Below, piece after piece: positions 1 to 9,196 of a DNA stretch of 64,000 nucleotides. The notes under the pieces are model-generated. The model saw only the letters and a list, made by a program, of their open reading frames with translations. It was not told the origin of the DNA and ran no database searches. Position 1 is the stretch's first letter; every line of letters begins with the position of its first letter. Source of the stretch: Gammaproteobacteria bacterium (lineage in GTDB: Bacteria > Pseudomonadota > Gammaproteobacteria > Pseudomonadales > Azotimanducaceae); contig JAPOXO010000062.1 in assembly GCA_026707045.1 (NCBI GenBank), positions 51,671-115,670 on the forward strand, in the 5' to 3' direction. The position numbers were made by a program, and so were the translations under genes.

Positions 1-42
1 AATTGACCCGTTTGCGTCCTGAATTGCTAGGAAATCCGTGCT

Positions 43-72
43 TTGTGGCAATTTCAGTGCAGACTCTATAAT
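43..72 (+). promoter_or_regulatory. Possible sigma-70 promoter of the first gene
   Basis: A perfect TATAAT at 67-72 lies 18 bases after a weak TTGTGG at 43-48. Transcription would start near 79, giving a leader of about 65 bases to the ATG at 143. The -10 box is the convincing part; the -35 box is poor. Confidence 0.4.
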
Positions 73-142
73 GCTGAAGAAACACGATCCATGCAGCTCT
101 AGACACTTTCGTCTTTTGCTGTTCATTTACTAGAGGAAAAAA

Positions 143-442
143 ATGAGCGATGTAGACGGCACCTGGAACACCGTAGTGAACACCCCAATGGGTGAGCAAC
201 AGGGACAACTCACTGTAAATTCCGATGGTGACACCTTTACGGGAAATATGTCCGGCGACCGAGGCACCCTAGAAATCACTGATGGGGCGGTAGACGGCAA
301 CAAGCTTACTTGGACAGCTCAGATTTCTGAACCAATGTCTATGAAACTTTCGTTTTCGGTGGAAGTAAACGGTGACGAAATGAGCGGAAACGTTCAACTT
401 GGGATGTTTGGTAACGCTCCGTTGAAGGGAACTCGAGCCTAG
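143..442 (+). CDS. Small hypothetical protein, beta-rich, 99 aa
   Basis: The ATG follows an AGAGGAAA ribosome site at good spacing. The product has no signal peptide and no membrane segment. Its sequence alternates short beta-strand-like stretches with Gly/Asp/Asn turns (NSDGDTFTGNM, VNGDEMSGNV), which suggests a small antiparallel beta barrel or lipocalin-like fold. I recognise no catalytic motif. The repeated pattern of GxLTV...DGDTFTG and FSVEVNGDEMSGNV suggests two related halves. A GST-like gene follows after 71 bases on the same strand, so co-transcription is possible. Function is unknown; that the gene is real is well supported by the ribosome site and the coherent composition. Confidence 0.75.
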   Translation: MSDVDGTWNTVVNTPMGEQQGQLTVNSDGDTFTGNMSGDRGTLEITDGAVDGNKLTWTAQISEPMSMKLSFSVEVNGDEMSGNVQLGMFGNAPLKGTRA

Positions 443-513
443 TCCGATCAAATTCAGAGAGTAGTCTCTTAGCAAAGCAAGTAAGCGTTGGAACGCGCCG
501 AACTCATAGATCC

Positions 514-1512
514 ATGACGGATGCCAACTACCTCATCGTGGGTGCTGAGGAGTCGCCCTACTCCGTCAAGGTACGTTCTTACTTTCGTTACAAAAACATT
601 CCTCATACTTGGTCAACAAGAGCTCAGTCGGGGGACGTGTTTGCGCAACACGCCAAACTTCCTCTTATTCCGCTGGTAGTGTCTCCAGACAACCACGGAA
701 TTCAAGATTCAACTCCAATCATAGAACGGATGGAAGCTAGCGTTCCAGATCCTTCAATTCATCCGTCCGACCCAGTCTGTCGTTTCGTATCGATCCTGTT
801 GGAAGAATTCGGAGACGAGTGGGGTAACAAGTGGATGTTCCATTTGAGATGGGCAAGAGAGATTGATCAAATTGGATGCGCGAGAAGAATTGCGCGGATG
901 GTCAGTCCGAATTCCGATGAAGAACAACTTGCACGGGCATCGCAATCCATACGAGAACGAATGGTGGGCCGGGTGTGGTTTGTCGGTTCCAACGCAACCA
1001 CTGCACCACACATTGAAGAGTCATTCCAAGACTCACTGGTTTTGCTGGACCGGCATCTTGAGTCACGACGCTTTCTATTCGGAGAGCGTCCCTCATTCGC
1101 AGATTTCGGACTCTGGGGCCAGATCTACAATGCAAACCGAGACCACACCCCAGCAAAGTGGATTTCAGCCACTCGAAACATTCCAATGTGGCTGGACAGT
1201 ATGCTCAATCCCGTTTCGAGAGGGCCATTTGAAGATTGGTCTACGTTAAGAGAGACACTAGTTCCTTTATTGGCAACCCAAGTCGGTCCGACATTCTTGA
1301 ATTGGAGCGATGCAAACAGCAGAGCAATCCGCGACGGACAGGACGAATTCTCAGTTGAGCTGAGGATTGGAACTTGGACTCAACGACCTCAGAAGTACCA
1401 CGCTAAATCGCTATCAGTATTGAGAGAAAAATATCGCGCGTTCTCTGACAATGAAGAGCTGAGGGACCTACTGTCCGCTACCAACTGTTTGCAGTACTTG
1501 TCGGACACCTAG
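514..1512 (+). CDS. Glutathione S-transferase-like protein, 332 aa
   Basis: The N-terminal 80 or so residues form a thioredoxin-fold GST domain: ESPYSVKVRSYFRYKNIPH, then LPLIPLVV with the expected cis-proline, then DSTPIIERME, which corresponds to the glutathione gamma-glutamyl contact (normally ES or DS). The remainder is a helical C-terminal domain, and at 332 residues the protein is longer than a classical GST (about 200-240). The extra length sits after residue 230. It probably acts in the cytoplasm. A VOC protein follows after 37 bases, so the two may form an operon for handling a reactive or xenobiotic substrate; that role is inference. The ATG at 514 lacks a strong ribosome site. Confidence 0.8.
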   Translation: MTDANYLIVGAEESPYSVKVRSYFRYKNIPHTWSTRAQSGDVFAQHAKLPLIPLVVSPDNHGIQDSTPIIERMEASVPDPSIHPSDPVCRFVSILLEEFGDEWGNKWMFHLRWAREIDQIGCARRIARMVSPNSDEEQLARASQSIRERMVGRVWFVGSNATTAPHIEESFQDSLVLLDRHLESRRFLFGERPSFADFGLWGQIYNANRDHTPAKWISATRNIPMWLDSMLNPVSRGPFEDWSTLRETLVPLLATQVGPTFLNWSDANSRAIRDGQDEFSVELRIGTWTQRPQKYHAKSLSVLREKYRAFSDNEELRDLLSATNCLQYLSDT

Positions 1513-1549
1513 ACTCAATTTCAGCCTAACAAATCCACAGGATCAAAAA

Positions 1550-2323
1550 ATGACTATTCAACTCAGGCAGATTTGCTTGGTGGCAAGAGAATTAAGACCA
1601 GTAATCGATGATCTAACCTACGTGTTGGGCATAAAGTCATGCTTTGTCGACCCAGGAGTGGGTGCATTCGGGTTGGAAAACACCCTTATGTGCGTCGGAC
1701 GAAACTTCCTAGAGGTTGTCGCCCCCATTGAGGAAAATACAGCGGGAGGTCGATTTCTCGACCGAAGGGGAGGAGATGGAGGCTATATGGTCATTTGCCA
1801 AGCAAACAGCAGAGAGGAACAACAAGCAGTCCGTCAGCGCGCCTTGGACAACGGCATACGCATCGCGCATGAAAGTGATCGTTCGGATTGGGGCATTTGT
1901 CAAATCCATCCTCGCGACATGGTCTCCTCTTTCTTTGAAATTGATTGGATGAAACCGAACGATTTCACCGGTTGGTGGATGCCTTCAGGAGGTATGCAAT
2001 GGGAAGACAAAGTAGACCAAACCTCAACCATAGACTACCTTGGAGTCGAACTTCAGAGTGAGGATCCCGCTGAAGTGTCCGATCGATGGAGCAAGGTATC
2101 TGGAGTGCCTTCGATTCTCGTAGGTAGCGAAGTACACATCCGTTTCAACAACGCAACATTACGATTTGTAGAAGCGACGGATGGGCGCGGACCTGGTCTC
2201 GGTGGTCTCGATGTTTCAGTTGCCAACCGATCTGGGATTCTTCAGCGAGCTAAGGAACGTGGAGGATATGTCAATGACCATCAAGTGGAATTGTGCGGCA
2301 CTCGTTTCTATTTGAAAGACTAA
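1550..2323 (+). CDS. VOC superfamily (glyoxalase-like) protein, 257 aa
   Basis: The start is a well-placed ATG with AGGA seven bases upstream. The protein begins LRQICLVARELRPVIDDL, a typical first strand and helix of a VOC module. It continues with GAFGLENTLMCVGRNFLEVVAPI, where the glutamate of FLEVV is in the position of a metal-binding residue. A second paired module begins at SEDPAEVSDRW near residue 170. Length and layout fit the Glyoxalase_3-like group. VOC proteins hold a metal in a cup of beta-alpha-beta-beta-beta units and act as lyases, dioxygenases or isomerases; the substrate cannot be read from the sequence. It lies 37 bases behind the GST-like gene and is probably co-expressed with it. 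Confidence 0.75.
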   Translation: MTIQLRQICLVARELRPVIDDLTYVLGIKSCFVDPGVGAFGLENTLMCVGRNFLEVVAPIEENTAGGRFLDRRGGDGGYMVICQANSREEQQAVRQRALDNGIRIAHESDRSDWGICQIHPRDMVSSFFEIDWMKPNDFTGWWMPSGGMQWEDKVDQTSTIDYLGVELQSEDPAEVSDRWSKVSGVPSILVGSEVHIRFNNATLRFVEATDGRGPGLGGLDVSVANRSGILQRAKERGGYVNDHQVELCGTRFYLKD

Positions 2324-2415
2324 AACCTAGAGACGAAAAACTCGAGCTCAAATAACATTTTGTCCAGACCACTTGCTTGATCAATGCACAAATCGTTGTA
2401 GTGTGCTTTGCCGTC

Positions 2416-3825
2416 CTACTCTTCCAAGGATGACTCTTCGCTTTTTTCTCTGAGTTCAGCGGGCGTCAAGATGTTGAAGATCCTAAGATTGTCCTGATCG
2501 ATCTTCGATTCGGTTAGCTTGGAACGGTATTCGTCAGCAAGTTTTTGGGCAACCTCATTCTTTTCGACAGCTACCAATGAGCTAGCAAGTGTTGCGACTG
2601 CCCAAGGATCGTCTGGGTCAAGTTCAACTGCACGCTCCGCATAGTCCAAGGCCACCTCTCGGTGGGCCAATTGCTCCGATTGAACTAGCTTCCGCGCAGC
2701 TGACCAGTAATGATTCGCTGTTGCTGCATCGCCACGCTTTTCCAATCTGTCTTTGTACACTTCGTCCAATCGTTCGAAGTCTTTCCTTGCAAGGAGATAT
2801 TGGGTTTCCCAAGAGTACTTTAGACTTCCCGGCAAGAATCGACTTTGAGGATCGCGAGTTCGCTCGTATTCCACGGCCTTATTCAGTGGATGTGAATCAA
2901 GCGCTTCAATATAGTCCAAGAATTTTTCGTCGCCTGCTTGGGCAGCTTCGGCGACGGACGTCAAAGTTGCCTCCAGAACGAATTGACTCATTGCGGCATC
3001 AGACGAAACAGCAAGAACCTCGTCATAGTTGTCGATTACAAACTCAACCATTTCATCGCCTCGCGGGTTTCTTGAATAAAAGTACATTACCAACTGAATA
3101 TCGAATTCATTGATAGATTCAGACAACGGTCGACCTGCGAAGTATTCATTGGCAATAGCCTTGTATTTCTCTCCCTCCTCGTAATAGGCCGTCACACTGT
3201 CCATATCTTGGTTGTCCAATTCACGGAAGGAGAGTTCGACAGTTGCATCCAGTAGGTATTGCTGAATGAACTTCGCAGATCTCTCGCCAGAATCGTATCT
3301 TGCCTGCATTTCATCAAATTTGGAGTGTGACTCTCCGAGCATTCGGCCCACCATTGAAATGAACTGATCGCTAGGCAATGCGCTAGATGAGCGGTTTAAC
3401 TCGTTTCCGTCTGGATCCAAAATGAGATACGTTGGATAAGCTTGTATGTCAAAGCGTGCGGCCAGCTCTGGTCCGTTTTGCTCTTCACTTTCCGCATCGA
3501 GCTTGTAGTTGATGAATCGTGCGTTAAAAAACTCGCCTACTTCGGGCAATGGAAACACCGATTCCTGCATGACAACACAAGGTCCGCACCAAATCGTGTA
3601 GACATCCACAAAAACTAATTTGTCCTCTTGGCCTGCATGCGCAAGTGCCTCTTTGAACGTTCCATGAAAAAACTCCATCCCTTCGCTTGGAATTTCCGAA
3701 GTCCCCCCAAGGGATGCATTCCCGTCTCCGTTGATAACTTCATTGTTTGAGTTCGCATAGACAGTCAAGACCGATACCAACACGGCACAAGGCAATCGAA
3801 AGTCTCTAAATCCAATCAGCTTCAT
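2416..3825 (-). CDS. Exported thioredoxin-fold protein with TPR-like C-terminus, 469 aa
   Basis: An N-terminal signal segment (residues 8-25, CAVLVSVLTVYA) is followed by a thioredoxin domain at about 50-160. The active site is TIWCGPCVVMQ, preceded by KLVFVDVY and followed by the cis-proline region IQAYPTYLILDPDGNE. The remaining 300 residues are helical and contain TPR-like pieces, for example ALDYAERAVELDPDDPWAVATLASSLVAV near the C-terminus. It is probably a periplasmic thiol oxidoreductase carrying a protein-interaction scaffold. The ATG follows GGAA at close spacing. The other WCGPC protein lies just upstream on the same strand, across a strong hairpin, which suggests related work in envelope disulfide chemistry. 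Confidence 0.8.
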   Translation of the reverse strand: MKLIGFRDFRLPCAVLVSVLTVYANSNNEVINGDGNASLGGTSEIPSEGMEFFHGTFKEALAHAGQEDKLVFVDVYTIWCGPCVVMQESVFPLPEVGEFFNARFINYKLDAESEEQNGPELAARFDIQAYPTYLILDPDGNELNRSSSALPSDQFISMVGRMLGESHSKFDEMQARYDSGERSAKFIQQYLLDATVELSFRELDNQDMDSVTAYYEEGEKYKAIANEYFAGRPLSESINEFDIQLVMYFYSRNPRGDEMVEFVIDNYDEVLAVSSDAAMSQFVLEATLTSVAEAAQAGDEKFLDYIEALDSHPLNKAVEYERTRDPQSRFLPGSLKYSWETQYLLARKDFERLDEVYKDRLEKRGDAATANHYWSAARKLVQSEQLAHREVALDYAERAVELDPDDPWAVATLASSLVAVEKNEVAQKLADEYRSKLTESKIDQDNLRIFNILTPAELREKSEESSLEE

Positions 3826-3934
3826 GTTCCAATTCCCATTTACTTAAGCTGCGGCCCTATCTCCAGTCGCTACGATCAGTCGAGTGAAGCTAGTCTTGCA
3901 CGGATACGACCATACCTCTCATCGGGCAACGCAA

Positions 3935-3977
3935 TCGTCTCAATCGCAGCTTGATTCGGAAGCTGCGATTGAGACGA
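3935..3977. terminator. 18-bp perfect inverted repeat between two thioredoxin genes
   Basis: Arms at 3935-3952 and 3960-3977 match over 18 bases, with a 7-base loop (GATTCGG). The hairpin starts 23 bases downstream of the minus-strand stop at 4000. Only a short T run follows in either direction (AATTTTG on plus, ATTG on minus). It could be a terminator for the upstream gene or an RNA processing or attenuation stem that sets the ratio of the two products. Confidence 0.6.
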
Positions 3978-3999
3978 ATTTTGCAGTCACCTAAATTGG

Positions 4000-5910
4000 T
4001 TAGACTTCTTCGGGAATCTCGTCGCCTGTTGAAGTTTCTGATTCTTCCTCGTCAACTTCGTCATGGAGTTCTTCTTTATCTCCATGCTGCGTTATGAGAA
4101 ACTCCTGAAGTTTGTCACCATCGATGTCCTTATCCAAGATGCATCCTTTGTTGTCAATCAAATAACTCTTAGGAATCCAACCTACACCATAGGCGACGGG
4201 TGTTGTTCCTTGAAATTCTTTGCCATCCACTTCACCTAGATCAATCCAAGGCAATTCCAAGCTCAAGGATTTTTCTTCCCACTCCTCGAAAGTCTCATCA
4301 ATCGCGATTGAAATGACCTCAAATCCGTCATCGTTAAATGCGGCGTGGAGCCTCTTCAGTTTTGGAAAGCTAGCGATGCAAGGACCGCACCAAGAAGCCC
4401 AAAAGTCGACCAACACGTGGCTGTTTTCCGCGATAGTCTTGTACAACGACACTTCGGCACCATCAAGCGAAGTGAGTGTGAACTCCGGAGCCTTCTGTCC
4501 AGGAACGAGGCTTCTGTCGTTGGTCTCCGACTCCATATGCATAACAATCTGATCTCGACTTGGAACTACACGACGTGCAATGAGATCGGCATCGAGAGAA
4601 GATGTGGCTAGTTTGTCTAAGGCTGTCAACCGATCCTGAGATGATGCATATGCACCTAATTCGACAGCTAAAAGTGCTGTTAGAGGAGAATCGAGATTTT
4701 CCGCGATCTTTTGCAGCGCAGCCGTTCGATAGCTTGAGACTTCAATCCTTAATTTCATGTGCTCCGGTGAATCTTCATCAATGGAAGGCTCATAGCTCCA
4801 AAGGTCTAACGCCTCGAACTTGCTTGTGTCAACGTGTTCACATCCTTGTGCCGATGGTATTTCAGTGCCGGTAGCTTCTGTCGGTTCTTCTATTTCTTCC
4901 ACTGCTGCCACGGATTCCGATTCGGGTAGTCCAGCGGATTCTGCTGATGCACTTGTGTCGTCGATCGCAGGAGTAGCAGATTCGTCCTGAGAGCTTTCAG
5001 CCTCTACTCTTTGTGCCTCCATTTCTTGACGGTATGCATCAAGCGCATCTTGATGAGCACTCACCAACGCCAGATAATCCTCGCTCGTTGCCCAACTTTC
5101 GATCACTGTGTTGTGATGAGACCCGTCGGGTGCACTAGCAACGAGTGTTGAACCATCCACCGAGACATCCACTTCGACTCCTGGTTCCACAATTGCTTGA
5201 ACGCTTTCGTAAAGACCGTAACCAGCGCGGACATACAAGGTGACAACCATAGGATCGCGAGACGAACCTTCGATCACGAACTTGCCATCGGTTGGATTTA
5301 CTGGTCCCGCGGTGAAAGTCTTGGAGCTCTGTGTCTCTTCGTCCCAAGCACTCCCATAAATCTCTACTTCGGCAAACGATAGGTCTTCTTCAAGTTCACT
5401 CAGGTCGCCTGAAATTGCGTACTTGTGCGCTGAATTCTCATAGATTCGATACTCATCCAACAAGACGAGTTGATCGTAGCTACCTGGTGTCACTTGGTCG
5501 ATTAACTTAAACCTCAAATCTTGACTTGGAGCAATCACTGCATCCAATTGCATAGGTTCTTTGGACCCGACAGCAACGGATATAGTGACTTTCGTAGGGC
5601 TGTCAATTGTGCCTCTAAAGGCAACCTTTCCTTCTTTAAACGAGCCAGATGCCAGTACATCATCGACCATTTTTCCGTTGTCATCGCTAACTTGACGTAT
5701 CAGCTCCACTGTTACAGCTGAAACGTCTATCGGGGCTTCAACTTCGATCTGTCCCGAGTCGATAGCGGACTGCATGTATGAAGGGACTTCCTCGAGATCG
5801 GCGACGACGAACTCGCCTGTTACGGTGTATGGACTGTGAGGTGCTTCCTCGGCTGCGGTGATACACATTGTCATACCGAGCCATCCCGCGATTACTAGTA
5901 ATTTCTTCAT
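4000..5910 (-). CDS. TlpA/ResA-like thioredoxin-fold protein, 636 aa
   Basis: The start is the ATG encoding MKKLLVIAGWLG; the six upstream codons begin with TTG and overlap the GGGAGA ribosome site, so I reject them. A signal peptide (about 1-20) is followed by roughly 260 residues of beta-rich sequence, perhaps two DUF4369-like modules. An acidic low-complexity linker covers about residues 290-350 and is rich in Glu, Ser and Ala. The TlpA-type thioredoxin domain runs from about 465 to 600: PGQKAPEFTLTSLDG, FWASWCGPCIASFPKL, and GWIPKSYLID with the cis-proline. A second acidic tail ends the protein. It is likely a periplasmic thiol-disulfide reductase. Length is about three times that of simple TlpA proteins, and the acidic linker is unusual. 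Confidence 0.82.
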   Translation of the reverse strand: MKKLLVIAGWLGMTMCITAAEEAPHSPYTVTGEFVVADLEEVPSYMQSAIDSGQIEVEAPIDVSAVTVELIRQVSDDNGKMVDDVLASGSFKEGKVAFRGTIDSPTKVTISVAVGSKEPMQLDAVIAPSQDLRFKLIDQVTPGSYDQLVLLDEYRIYENSAHKYAISGDLSELEEDLSFAEVEIYGSAWDEETQSSKTFTAGPVNPTDGKFVIEGSSRDPMVVTLYVRAGYGLYESVQAIVEPGVEVDVSVDGSTLVASAPDGSHHNTVIESWATSEDYLALVSAHQDALDAYRQEMEAQRVEAESSQDESATPAIDDTSASAESAGLPESESVAAVEEIEEPTEATGTEIPSAQGCEHVDTSKFEALDLWSYEPSIDEDSPEHMKLRIEVSSYRTAALQKIAENLDSPLTALLAVELGAYASSQDRLTALDKLATSSLDADLIARRVVPSRDQIVMHMESETNDRSLVPGQKAPEFTLTSLDGAEVSLYKTIAENSHVLVDFWASWCGPCIASFPKLKRLHAAFNDDGFEVISIAIDETFEEWEEKSLSLELPWIDLGEVDGKEFQGTTPVAYGVGWIPKSYLIDNKGCILDKDIDGDKLQEFLITQHGDKEELHDEVDEEESETSTGDEIPEEV

Positions 5911-6370
5911 GTAAAAGAATTCTCCCAAAACATTGATTTAACTGACCTGAGGGTTCCTAGTAGGAACAAACCGTACTGACCGTCGATAAGGGAAGTCAAA
6001 CCAATGAGTCTTCTCAGTTGGTGAAAGTCCTATGCTACCACTCTAATTTTGGGCAGGTATTTTTGCCTTCCAAATATACGTCTCAAAATTGCACAGTCGC
6101 GTTCTAAGTACGTTCAGAATAGGGTTCGATTTTCAAGTGATGTCAGTCCCACAAGTGGCAATCGTTAGGCGAATTCCGACTGTTCGGTTGCTCCCTCAGG
6201 AGTGGATCTTGGTTGGACCTCAAAAACTACTCAACACGAATCGCCTGGCTGAAGTACATTAAGACACGCTTCAATGTCGTGCCTCCATACCATCGATCAG
6301 AACTTTGCGAGTTGAGTGTGTCTAAAAATGTACGGTAAGAGGCATCGTTCGTACAAGTGAGGAGTATTTT
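5911..6370. other. Divergent intergenic region of 460 bp
   Basis: No convincing gene lies here. It holds the leaders of the minus-strand TlpA-like gene and the plus-strand gene at 6371. The one clear structure is a palindrome at 5953-5967, listed separately. I see no tRNA-like or riboswitch-like fold by eye. Confidence 0.6.
5953..5967. promoter_or_regulatory. Palindrome GTTCCTA-G-TAGGAAC upstream of the TlpA-like gene
   Basis: Perfect 7-bp arms flank a single central base, 42 bases upstream of the ATG at 5910. The symmetry and position suggest an operator for a dimeric repressor or a small leader hairpin. No regulator is identified in the window. Confidence 0.35.
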
Positions 6371-7108
6371 TTGAGATCGCACCTGGGCAATTGTCTCTCA
6401 GTAGCCACCTTGACAATTCTGGCCATTTTCCTATTACCCACACAAGCGAAAAACGTTGAAGCTGATGACATCAAAGACTTTGAGTCCTCGGAAAAATCCG
6501 TTAATCAGAGCTCGACTGACGCGAAGAATATTCCCTCGAAAGTGTATAGGTGCGGGACGATCTTGGCGGACGGAAAGATCTGTGGTGGCCTAATAGGTGT
6601 ATCAAAGAATCCAATCGAGACATCAAAGGAGCTGTTCACCGCGGTCGGCAGCCTACCCACGCCCTATGAGCGCCCCAACAGTCGCCAGACCATTTTTCTC
6701 AACGGTAGTTGGGGAATAGTGGCCAATCCCTACAGCGACAAGGTCGTATCTACAGATGGTCAAATCGAAATTGATGTCATCGAGCCTGACTTGGAAATTA
6801 GCACTTTGAACTGGAAATCGAAGGGAAAATCTGAGCTCAAATACAAAGTGATTGTGGATGAGACCGTCGTTTTTGAATCGTCATATCGCACGGTGCTTCA
6901 AGATCAGCACCCATGGTTGAGATGGACTGAGATTTCTGACGAAGTAATAGATGCGTTGGAGTCCGGAAACTCGCTGACAGTGGCTCTTGTAAACAAATCT
7001 GCACAGGTTGTACACGAGGATTCCTACGAGCTTGCGGGCTTTTCGGAAAACCTCTTCGCCATCCGCAAGCTTCTAGCCGATGCCCCTAGGGTTGCGTATG
7101 AAGATTAG
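6371..7108 (+). CDS. Exported hypothetical protein, 245 aa
   Basis: The start is TTG with a strong GTGAGGAG ribosome site seven bases upstream. The N-terminus (NCLSVATLTILAIFLLPTQAKN) is a signal peptide ending near TQA. Residues 60-70 hold two cysteines, in YRCGTI and GKICGG. The middle reads SWGIVANPYSDKVVSTDGQIEIDVIEPDLEI, and the C-terminal half looks like a beta sandwich, with KYKVIVDETVVFESSYRTVL and SLTVALVNKSAQVVHEDSYEL. I do not recognise the family. The two cysteines could form a disulfide, which would fit the neighbouring thioredoxin genes, but that is inference only. Confidence 0.65.
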   Translation: MRSHLGNCLSVATLTILAIFLLPTQAKNVEADDIKDFESSEKSVNQSSTDAKNIPSKVYRCGTILADGKICGGLIGVSKNPIETSKELFTAVGSLPTPYERPNSRQTIFLNGSWGIVANPYSDKVVSTDGQIEIDVIEPDLEISTLNWKSKGKSELKYKVIVDETVVFESSYRTVLQDQHPWLRWTEISDEVIDALESGNSLTVALVNKSAQVVHEDSYELAGFSENLFAIRKLLADAPRVAYED

Positions 7109-7144
7109 CTACCACTAACTTGGGGACAAGGCGAGGCAAGACCT

Positions 7145-8260
7145 CTAAATTCCAATCGCATATCGTTGATAGTTAACTAGGTCCGCGGATGTCCACATCT
7201 TACTCCGTAAGTCTCTAGCTAGTTCCTTGGAGGGCTTGTATCGATAACTTCGTTCCTGGGGATATTTCTGCCTCCTCGCAGCTATGGCAACATCAATGAG
7301 TTCGCAACTTCTTGCAATAAACTCCTCATTGAACGGACGCTCGGCCCATCCTTGAACTCCTAGTACTGAAGATCTTCGGTGGAAACCAAACACAAAGGTA
7401 TACCGAGGATCGGAAGAACTATTGGGAAACGATCCATGTACAACTTGCCGATTGCAAATCGCAACATCTCCCGGCTTGCACAATAACGGAACAGCACCCC
7501 CTATCCTCTCGAACTTAGCATCCCGCATCATTTGCTTTAGGTCGGCTTTCCCATGTTTGTGCGTACCGGGTACAACCCACAACGCGTTGGCTGGCGTGGT
7601 CTCTTGCAGATTAACCATGAAGTTGAACCCGTGCGTTCCGGGATCCAAGGCGGGATTGGTCCAATGAGTAGTGCCGTCCTGGTGCCATGAAACTGCTGCA
7701 CCAAGTCGAGGTTGTTTAATCCACATGGTCTCCGTGAACGGAGTGAAGTCGGGTCCATTGATTGCTTCCGCCAAAGCAAGCAATTTGGGATGTCCATAGA
7801 GTCCGAGTGCCGAATCCATAAATTGCAGCAATCCACCAATTTGAAGCAAAACCTCTTTAGGAGAGCCAACGGGTGCAGCGGATTCCGAAATCTTTACTTG
7901 GTAGCGACCGCCGCCAACGTCCGTTTGACCATACGGGTCAGAGAGAGGACGGGCGAAACGGAACAGCTTTCTCTGACTTTCGTCAAATGTCAGAGGATCA
8001 CCTGATGCATCGGTCACTGCATCCGAAGATTCAGGCGCACGTCCCAGCAATTCTTGAGTTTCGATATTTAGGTCATTAAGCTCTGAAGTCGATATGACTT
8101 TCTCAAGAACAAAAAAACCGTATTCCCAATACGCATTAACTATTGCACTGTCAATCTCCCCACTTTCACCTACAACGAGCGGGCCACGGTTTGACAGTGA
8201 AAGAGCTTTTTCACGAGACTCTTCGAAAAACTCTGAGAGTGTGGCGCTTTGTTCATTCAT
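7145..8260 (-). CDS. Phytanoyl-CoA dioxygenase family protein, 371 aa
   Basis: This is an Fe(II)/2-oxoglutarate dioxygenase of the PhyH family. The iron-binding HxD is in SWHQDGTTHW (around residue 190) and the distal His in RQVVHGSFPN. The 2-oxoglutarate-binding Arg is likely in DPRYTFVFGF. Family members hydroxylate lipids, amino acids or secondary metabolites, and the substrate here is unknown. It is the last gene of a minus-strand unit with glnS and a PLP enzyme; only 12 bases separate it from the PLP gene. A hydroxylase beside a hydroxy-amino-acid lyase or racemase suggests an amino acid substrate, but this rests on context alone. Confidence 0.82.
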   Translation of the reverse strand: MNEQSATLSEFFEESREKALSLSNRGPLVVGESGEIDSAIVNAYWEYGFFVLEKVISTSELNDLNIETQELLGRAPESSDAVTDASGDPLTFDESQRKLFRFARPLSDPYGQTDVGGGRYQVKISESAAPVGSPKEVLLQIGGLLQFMDSALGLYGHPKLLALAEAINGPDFTPFTETMWIKQPRLGAAVSWHQDGTTHWTNPALDPGTHGFNFMVNLQETTPANALWVVPGTHKHGKADLKQMMRDAKFERIGGAVPLLCKPGDVAICNRQVVHGSFPNSSSDPRYTFVFGFHRRSSVLGVQGWAERPFNEEFIARSCELIDVAIAARRQKYPQERSYRYKPSKELARDLRSKMWTSADLVNYQRYAIGI

Positions 8261-8272
8261 TGCAGTACTCTT

Positions 8273-9196
8273 TTAGTTTGCACTTGCATAAGACACATTT
8301 CCGCCACTCAGAACGATACCTACTTTCTTCTTCACTAAATCGGGATACCTGAGTATTGCGGCCAATGTAACAGCGCTTGAAGGCTCGATTACGATCTTCA
8401 TGTGCTCCCACACCATTCTCATTGCTCCGACTATTTCGGCTTCCGCAACCAGTGCTATGGTCGTACACGCTCGATGTAGGATTTCAAACGTCTGATCACC
8501 CAGTGAGGATCGCAAACCGTCAGCGATGGTAATTGGGTCGCGTGGAGACTCTCTTTTCCCTGTCTTCATAGACTGATAAGCATCGTCCGCCAGTTCGGGT
8601 TCTGCGCCTACGATCTCTACCCGCCCATCCGAAGCCAAAATTGCGCCCGAAGCAAGTCCTCCTCCCCCTACTGGAACCCAGATCTGATCCAAGTCAGAAA
8701 CTTTCTCCATGAGTTCCAATGTTGCCGTTCCTTGACCTGCAATGATGTACGGATCATCGTAAGGCGGAATAAAGCGGGCATGACTTCTCTCAAGAAACTC
8801 AGCCAACTTAGTCTCGCGGCTAGCTAGATCGGATCCACAGTCGACTAGGTTTGCGCCGTAGCGAACCATAGCTGCCCGTTTGAATTTTGAAGCATCCTTC
8901 GGGACAACAACATGACAATTCATTCCTCGTAATCCTGCTGCCCATGCCAATGCGGCACCGTGATTACCTGAAGAGTGCGTCACAACTTCGCTAATCCCAT
9001 CACTCATGGACAGTACTGCGTTCAAAGCTCCCCTTGCCTTAAAAGCACCCACTTTTTGGAAGTTCTCACACTTGAAGAAGAGCTCTGATCCGACTATGTC
9101 GTTAAGGGCCTGGCAAGTAAAAACTGGGGTGCGATGAATATGTGAACGAATACGCGACGCTGCCTTTTCGACCGACTCTCGTGAGAGGTCTGTCAT
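8273..9196 (-). CDS. PLP-dependent threonine/serine dehydratase or serine racemase-like, 307 aa
   Basis: It is a fold-type II PLP enzyme. The Schiff-base lysine is in FQKVGAFKARGA. The asparagine loop SSGNHGAALAWAA and the glycine-rich phosphate loop VGGGGLASG follow, and SGGNVSYA lies near the end. Length matches serine racemase and catabolic threonine dehydratases without a regulatory ACT domain. The chosen start is an ATG that overlaps the glnS stop as ATGA, so translation is probably coupled. An alternative ATG 12 bases upstream would place GGAGG directly against the codon and is less likely. The enzyme could also act on 3-hydroxyaspartate. Reaction and substrate are not decided by sequence. 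Confidence 0.85.
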   Translation of the reverse strand: MTDLSRESVEKAASRIRSHIHRTPVFTCQALNDIVGSELFFKCENFQKVGAFKARGALNAVLSMSDGISEVVTHSSGNHGAALAWAAGLRGMNCHVVVPKDASKFKRAAMVRYGANLVDCGSDLASRETKLAEFLERSHARFIPPYDDPYIIAGQGTATLELMEKVSDLDQIWVPVGGGGLASGAILASDGRVEIVGAEPELADDAYQSMKTGKRESPRDPITIADGLRSSLGDQTFEILHRACTTIALVAEAEIVGAMRMVWEHMKIVIEPSSAVTLAAILRYPDLVKKKVGIVLSGGNVSYASAN

